A stretch of DNA of 7,357 nt from Taishania sp. (GTDB lineage Bacteria; Bacteroidota; Bacteroidia; Flavobacteriales_D; Crocinitomicaceae), in the NCBI GenBank assembly GCA_030150045.1, contig JASLGM010000049.1, forward strand, positions 1 to 7,357, given 5' to 3'. Positions 5,776-7,357 of the stretch are shown one piece after another (position 1 is the first letter of the stretch; each line of letters opens with the position of its first letter). The translations under genes and the position numbers were made by a program. The notes below the pieces were generated by a model. That model was not told the DNA's origin, ran no database searches, and saw only the letters and a program-made list of their open reading frames with translations.

Positions 5776-6630
5776 ATGGAACTTAAAGACTACTTAAACA
5801 AACACGTATCTCCATCAACAGCCAATCGTTACGAGTATGAAATCAATCATTTTATATTTTCAAAAGATAGAAAAAACGCTTCTTATTCTGAAATCATGGA
5901 ATACATTGGATCCAGAAGAAAACTGTATCAAAACAGTTCGTCCATTGGCTGTATTTTACACGCCTTGAAGCATTATTTTTCTTATTTAGTTGAAGTTGGT
6001 TTTAGAGAAGATAATCCAGCAAAATCCATCCGATTAAGAGACAAACAAAGCCGGGATATTCAGTTACAGGATTTATTTACAACTGCAGAACTTATGTTAT
6101 TACTCAACAGAAAGGAGCGTTATATTTTACTTAAAAACAGGAATTTAGTAACAGTTAGTTTATTGATTTATCAAGGTTTAAAGAGTTCAGAAATACTAAA
6201 TTTAGAACTAAAAGACATTGATTTAAAAGAGGCTACGATTTTCATTAAATCCAGTTTAAAAAGCAACTCCAGAACTTTAAAATTAACAGCAAAACAAATC
6301 ATTTATTTCATGGAATATCTCAATGAAGACAGGCCAAAATTGATGAGAGAATTTACCGAAAAACTAATCATTTCTAAACTCGGAAAAGTAGAAACAAGCT
6401 CAGGAATTGGCTATATTGTAGAACATTCAAAGCATTTATTCCCAGGAAAAAATCTAAATCCCAATACGATCCGGCAAAGTGTGATTTGTAATTTGCTCAA
6501 GGCAAAAAATGACCTTAGAATCGTCCAAGTTTTCGCCGGACACAAATATCCATCCACAACAGAAAGATACAAGCAAACACACTTGGAGGAGTTGAAAAAT
6601 GAATTGATTAAATTTCATCCGTTGAAGTGA
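5776..6630 (+). CDS. Second, divergent tyrosine recombinase with substituted catalytic residues
   Basis: 284 residues, same overall size and order as the preceding recombinase, with a core-binding domain (about 1-90; VSPSTANRYEYEINHF, LHALKHYFSYLVEVG) and a catalytic fold (about 100-280). Family signposts align: IYQGLKSSEILNLELKDID is the box I region but has K136 where the catalytic Arg is expected; PNTIRQSV is the HxxR box with N230 replacing His while R233 remains; AGHKYPSTTERYKQ gives H256 and the putative nucleophile Y265. A candidate hairpin lysine is K158 or K162. It starts 24 bp after the first recombinase and is surely in the same operon. The tyrosine is intact but two activating residues are replaced, so it may be a weak or conditional partner, working in a heterotetramer with the first enzyme as XerC and XerD do, or a structural/directional factor. 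Tandem recombinases are also known from Tn554 and RIT elements. Family assignment is firm; reduced activity is inference. Confidence 0.88.
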   Translation: MELKDYLNKHVSPSTANRYEYEINHFIFSKDRKNASYSEIMEYIGSRRKLYQNSSSIGCILHALKHYFSYLVEVGFREDNPAKSIRLRDKQSRDIQLQDLFTTAELMLLLNRKERYILLKNRNLVTVSLLIYQGLKSSEILNLELKDIDLKEATIFIKSSLKSNSRTLKLTAKQIIYFMEYLNEDRPKLMREFTEKLIISKLGKVETSSGIGYIVEHSKHLFPGKNLNPNTIRQSVICNLLKAKNDLRIVQVFAGHKYPSTTERYKQTHLEELKNELIKFHPLK

Positions 6631-6799
6631 GAATAAATTCTTCTGGAGAATGATAATCTGTAATTTTTACGAATCCTTTTCGCTTCAATTCACATTCAAT
6701 TTGGAATTTACATTGACGCTCAGCAAATGGAAAATTTTCAACGAATTCATCTAAAGAACTGTAGAATGTTGTTGTGTTTTTTGAATAAACTTTAATCAT
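6608..6799 (-). CDS. Small hypothetical protein convergent with the second recombinase
   Basis: 63 residues, no recognised family. The composition looks like a real globular protein: mixed charge, aromatic residues spaced throughout, and two cysteines (C30, C36). Segments such as SSLDEFVENFPFAERQCKF and LKRKGFVKITDY suggest a small alpha/beta fold. No signal peptide or membrane segment is seen. The ATG follows an A/T-rich leader, usual for this phylum, but I found no clear TAnnTTTG promoter. Its last 23 bp overlap the 3' end of the second recombinase in convergent orientation, so expression could interfere with it through antisense transcription. It could be an element accessory factor (an excisionase-like role is only a guess) or a host cargo gene. 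Coding status is likely but not certain. Confidence 0.5.
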   Translation of the reverse strand: MIKVYSKNTTTFYSSLDEFVENFPFAERQCKFQIECELKRKGFVKITDYHSPEEFILTSTDEI

Positions 6800-6960
6800 A
6801 ATATATGTTTTTCTATTTTTTATTAAACCACTTAAAAATTTGTAGTACTGTTATATATATTGCAGCACATCATTCTTGTTTGACTTTTATTCTGTTTTAA
6901 TAAATAGTTTCATTTTTTGAAAAATCAATAGTTGGAAAAATAAAAATTTAAAAAGGGGGG
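6800..6960. other. AT-rich gap ending in a G6 run
   Basis: No gene is seen here. It is strongly A/T-rich, contains TATATATAT-like stretches (about 6851-6859) and a short symmetrical segment, ATTTTTTGAAAAAT (6912-6925), and ends in AAAAAGGGGGG (G run 6955-6960). It supplies the leader of the small minus-strand gene. The run of G marks the point after which base composition changes abruptly. Confidence 0.6.
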
Positions 6961-7001
6961 AAATATGGTATTCCTCGCGTACTCGCTTTATTCATAAAAC
7001 A

Positions 7002-7088
7002 CAAAAACAAGGGTGATACAAAGCAAGAGTCATCCCGGCACTAACGTTTGGTCTTCAAAAGCTACGCTTTTTCTTGCCCTTGTTTTTG
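7002..7088. repeat. 12-bp perfect inverted repeat spanning 87 bp
   Basis: CAAAAACAAGGG (7002-7013) is the exact reverse complement of CCCTTGTTTTTG (7077-7088). Just inside, GCAAGA (7023-7028) and TCTTGC (7072-7077) add a second complementary pair offset by a 9-nt bulge on the left side. The 40-odd bases between include GGCACTAACGTTTGG (7038-7052). The interior is too long for an ordinary terminator; a folded single-strand structure or a pair of protein-binding arms is more plausible. Confidence 0.6.
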
Positions 7089-7263
7089 ACGTTGCTCTGC
7101 ACACCGCTTGAAAAAAGCCGTGTTACGCTTCACTTGTTTTATTCATTACGCTCCGTGCGCTTGTCATTCGTGGCTACTTTGTCTGCAAGCCGTCCCGAAA
7201 TTGGGACCGCTTACAACCACCGCCACTTCTTGTTTGGCTCACCGCTAGGTCGCTTCGGGCTTC

Positions 7264-7334
7264 GGCTGTGTCATGTTTTTTGTAAAGCTGCTTATTTTTT
7301 CTTTCAGCGGAATACAAAAAATCACGCCACAGCC
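7264..7334. repeat. Long imperfect hairpin near the right edge
   Basis: Three nested pairs of arms: GGCTGTG (7264-7270) with CACAGCC (7328-7334), TTTTTTGT (7276-7283) with ACAAAAAA (7314-7321), and GCTG (7287-7290) with CAGC (7305-7308), around a 14-nt T-rich loop. The unpaired bases between arms differ in length on the two sides (5 against 6, 3 against 5), giving asymmetric bulges. It could act as a transcript-end structure or a folded recombination site. Confidence 0.5.
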
Positions 7335-7357
7335 TTGTGTTGACTACAAAAAAATGC

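Larger units (their letters stand above)
6961..7357. other. GC-richer non-coding, structured region at the right end
   Basis: About 400 bp with no convincing gene on either strand; the only long open frame begins at a TTG and its product has no protein-like pattern. The composition is visibly more GC-rich than the rest. The motif CGCTT occurs seven times on the plus strand (6984, 7065, 7105, 7126, 7158, 7208, 7251), with related CGCTC and CGCTA copies at 7149 and 7243. TTTATTCAT occurs twice (6987 and 7138). There are several inverted repeats, two listed separately, and a small one, GTCCC/GGGAC (7192-7196 and 7203-7207). It could be a dispersed genomic repeat, an element border, or a recombination-site region. 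No tRNA-like or rRNA-like sequence is seen. Confidence 0.5.

Noticed and set aside
1482..6960. Matched direct repeats marking the ends of the mobile element
   Set aside because: I compared the gaps near 1481-1610 and 6800-6960 by eye and saw no convincing shared sequence, so no att sites are annotated.
7074..7343. Plus-strand open frame of 89 codons in the right-end region
   Set aside because: It starts with TTG, spans the inverted-repeat structures, and its product is a Leu/Phe/Arg/Cys-rich string typical of random GC-richer sequence.
6961..7357. True integron attC site or CRISPR array
   Set aside because: No standard attC core words in paired positions and no regularly spaced identical repeats; only a loose structural resemblance remains.

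Overview
The window looks like a genome segment from a Bacteroidota bacterium, most likely a Flavobacterium/Chryseobacterium-type flavobacterium. The reasons are the low GC content, starts preceded by A/T-rich sequence rather than clear Shine-Dalgarno motifs, a good match to the Bacteroidota promoter element TAnnTTTG, and the RHS-core wording typical of this phylum (YRYGFNGMEKDDE, YDFGARMYD, DPDG). The assignment is inference from style and family recognition; no search was run.

Left part (1-1610). An orphan RHS tip encodes the end of the RHS core followed by a toxin-like C-terminal domain of about 240 residues. Ten bases later comes a short predicted lipoprotein, the likely cognate immunity protein. 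A strong hairpin with a T-rich tail closes this unit. The long RHS barrel is absent: an in-frame stop lies just before the start codon, so this is a displaced tip cassette or the last piece of a broken rhs gene.

Middle part (1616-6630). An XRE-family regulator on the minus strand diverges from a plus-strand cluster: an 868-residue primase-helicase-like protein (CHC2 zinc finger, Toprim, P-loop ATPase, probable C-terminal helix-turn-helix) and two tandem tyrosine recombinases. The shared regulator/primase intergenic region holds a promoter candidate for each direction and two identical 11-bp direct repeats 42 bp apart, a natural operator candidate for the regulator. The first recombinase has the full R-K-H-R-H-Y catalytic set. 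The second has lost the first arginine (Lys) and the first histidine (Asn) but keeps the later Arg, His and Tyr. Replication-initiation and recombination genes under one repressor-like regulator read as the core of an integrative, possibly self-replicating mobile element of a kind I cannot name.

Right part (6608-7357). A small minus-strand gene of unknown function overlaps the end of the second recombinase. An AT-rich gap ends in a run of six G. The sequence then switches sharply to a more GC-rich, apparently non-coding stretch with a widely spaced 12-bp inverted repeat, a long imperfect hairpin and many copies of CGCTT. This could be an element boundary, a recombination-site region or a dispersed structured repeat; the window is cut inside or just after it.

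I found no tRNA, rRNA, CRISPR array or DDE-type insertion sequence, and could not define the element's ends by a matched pair of direct repeats.
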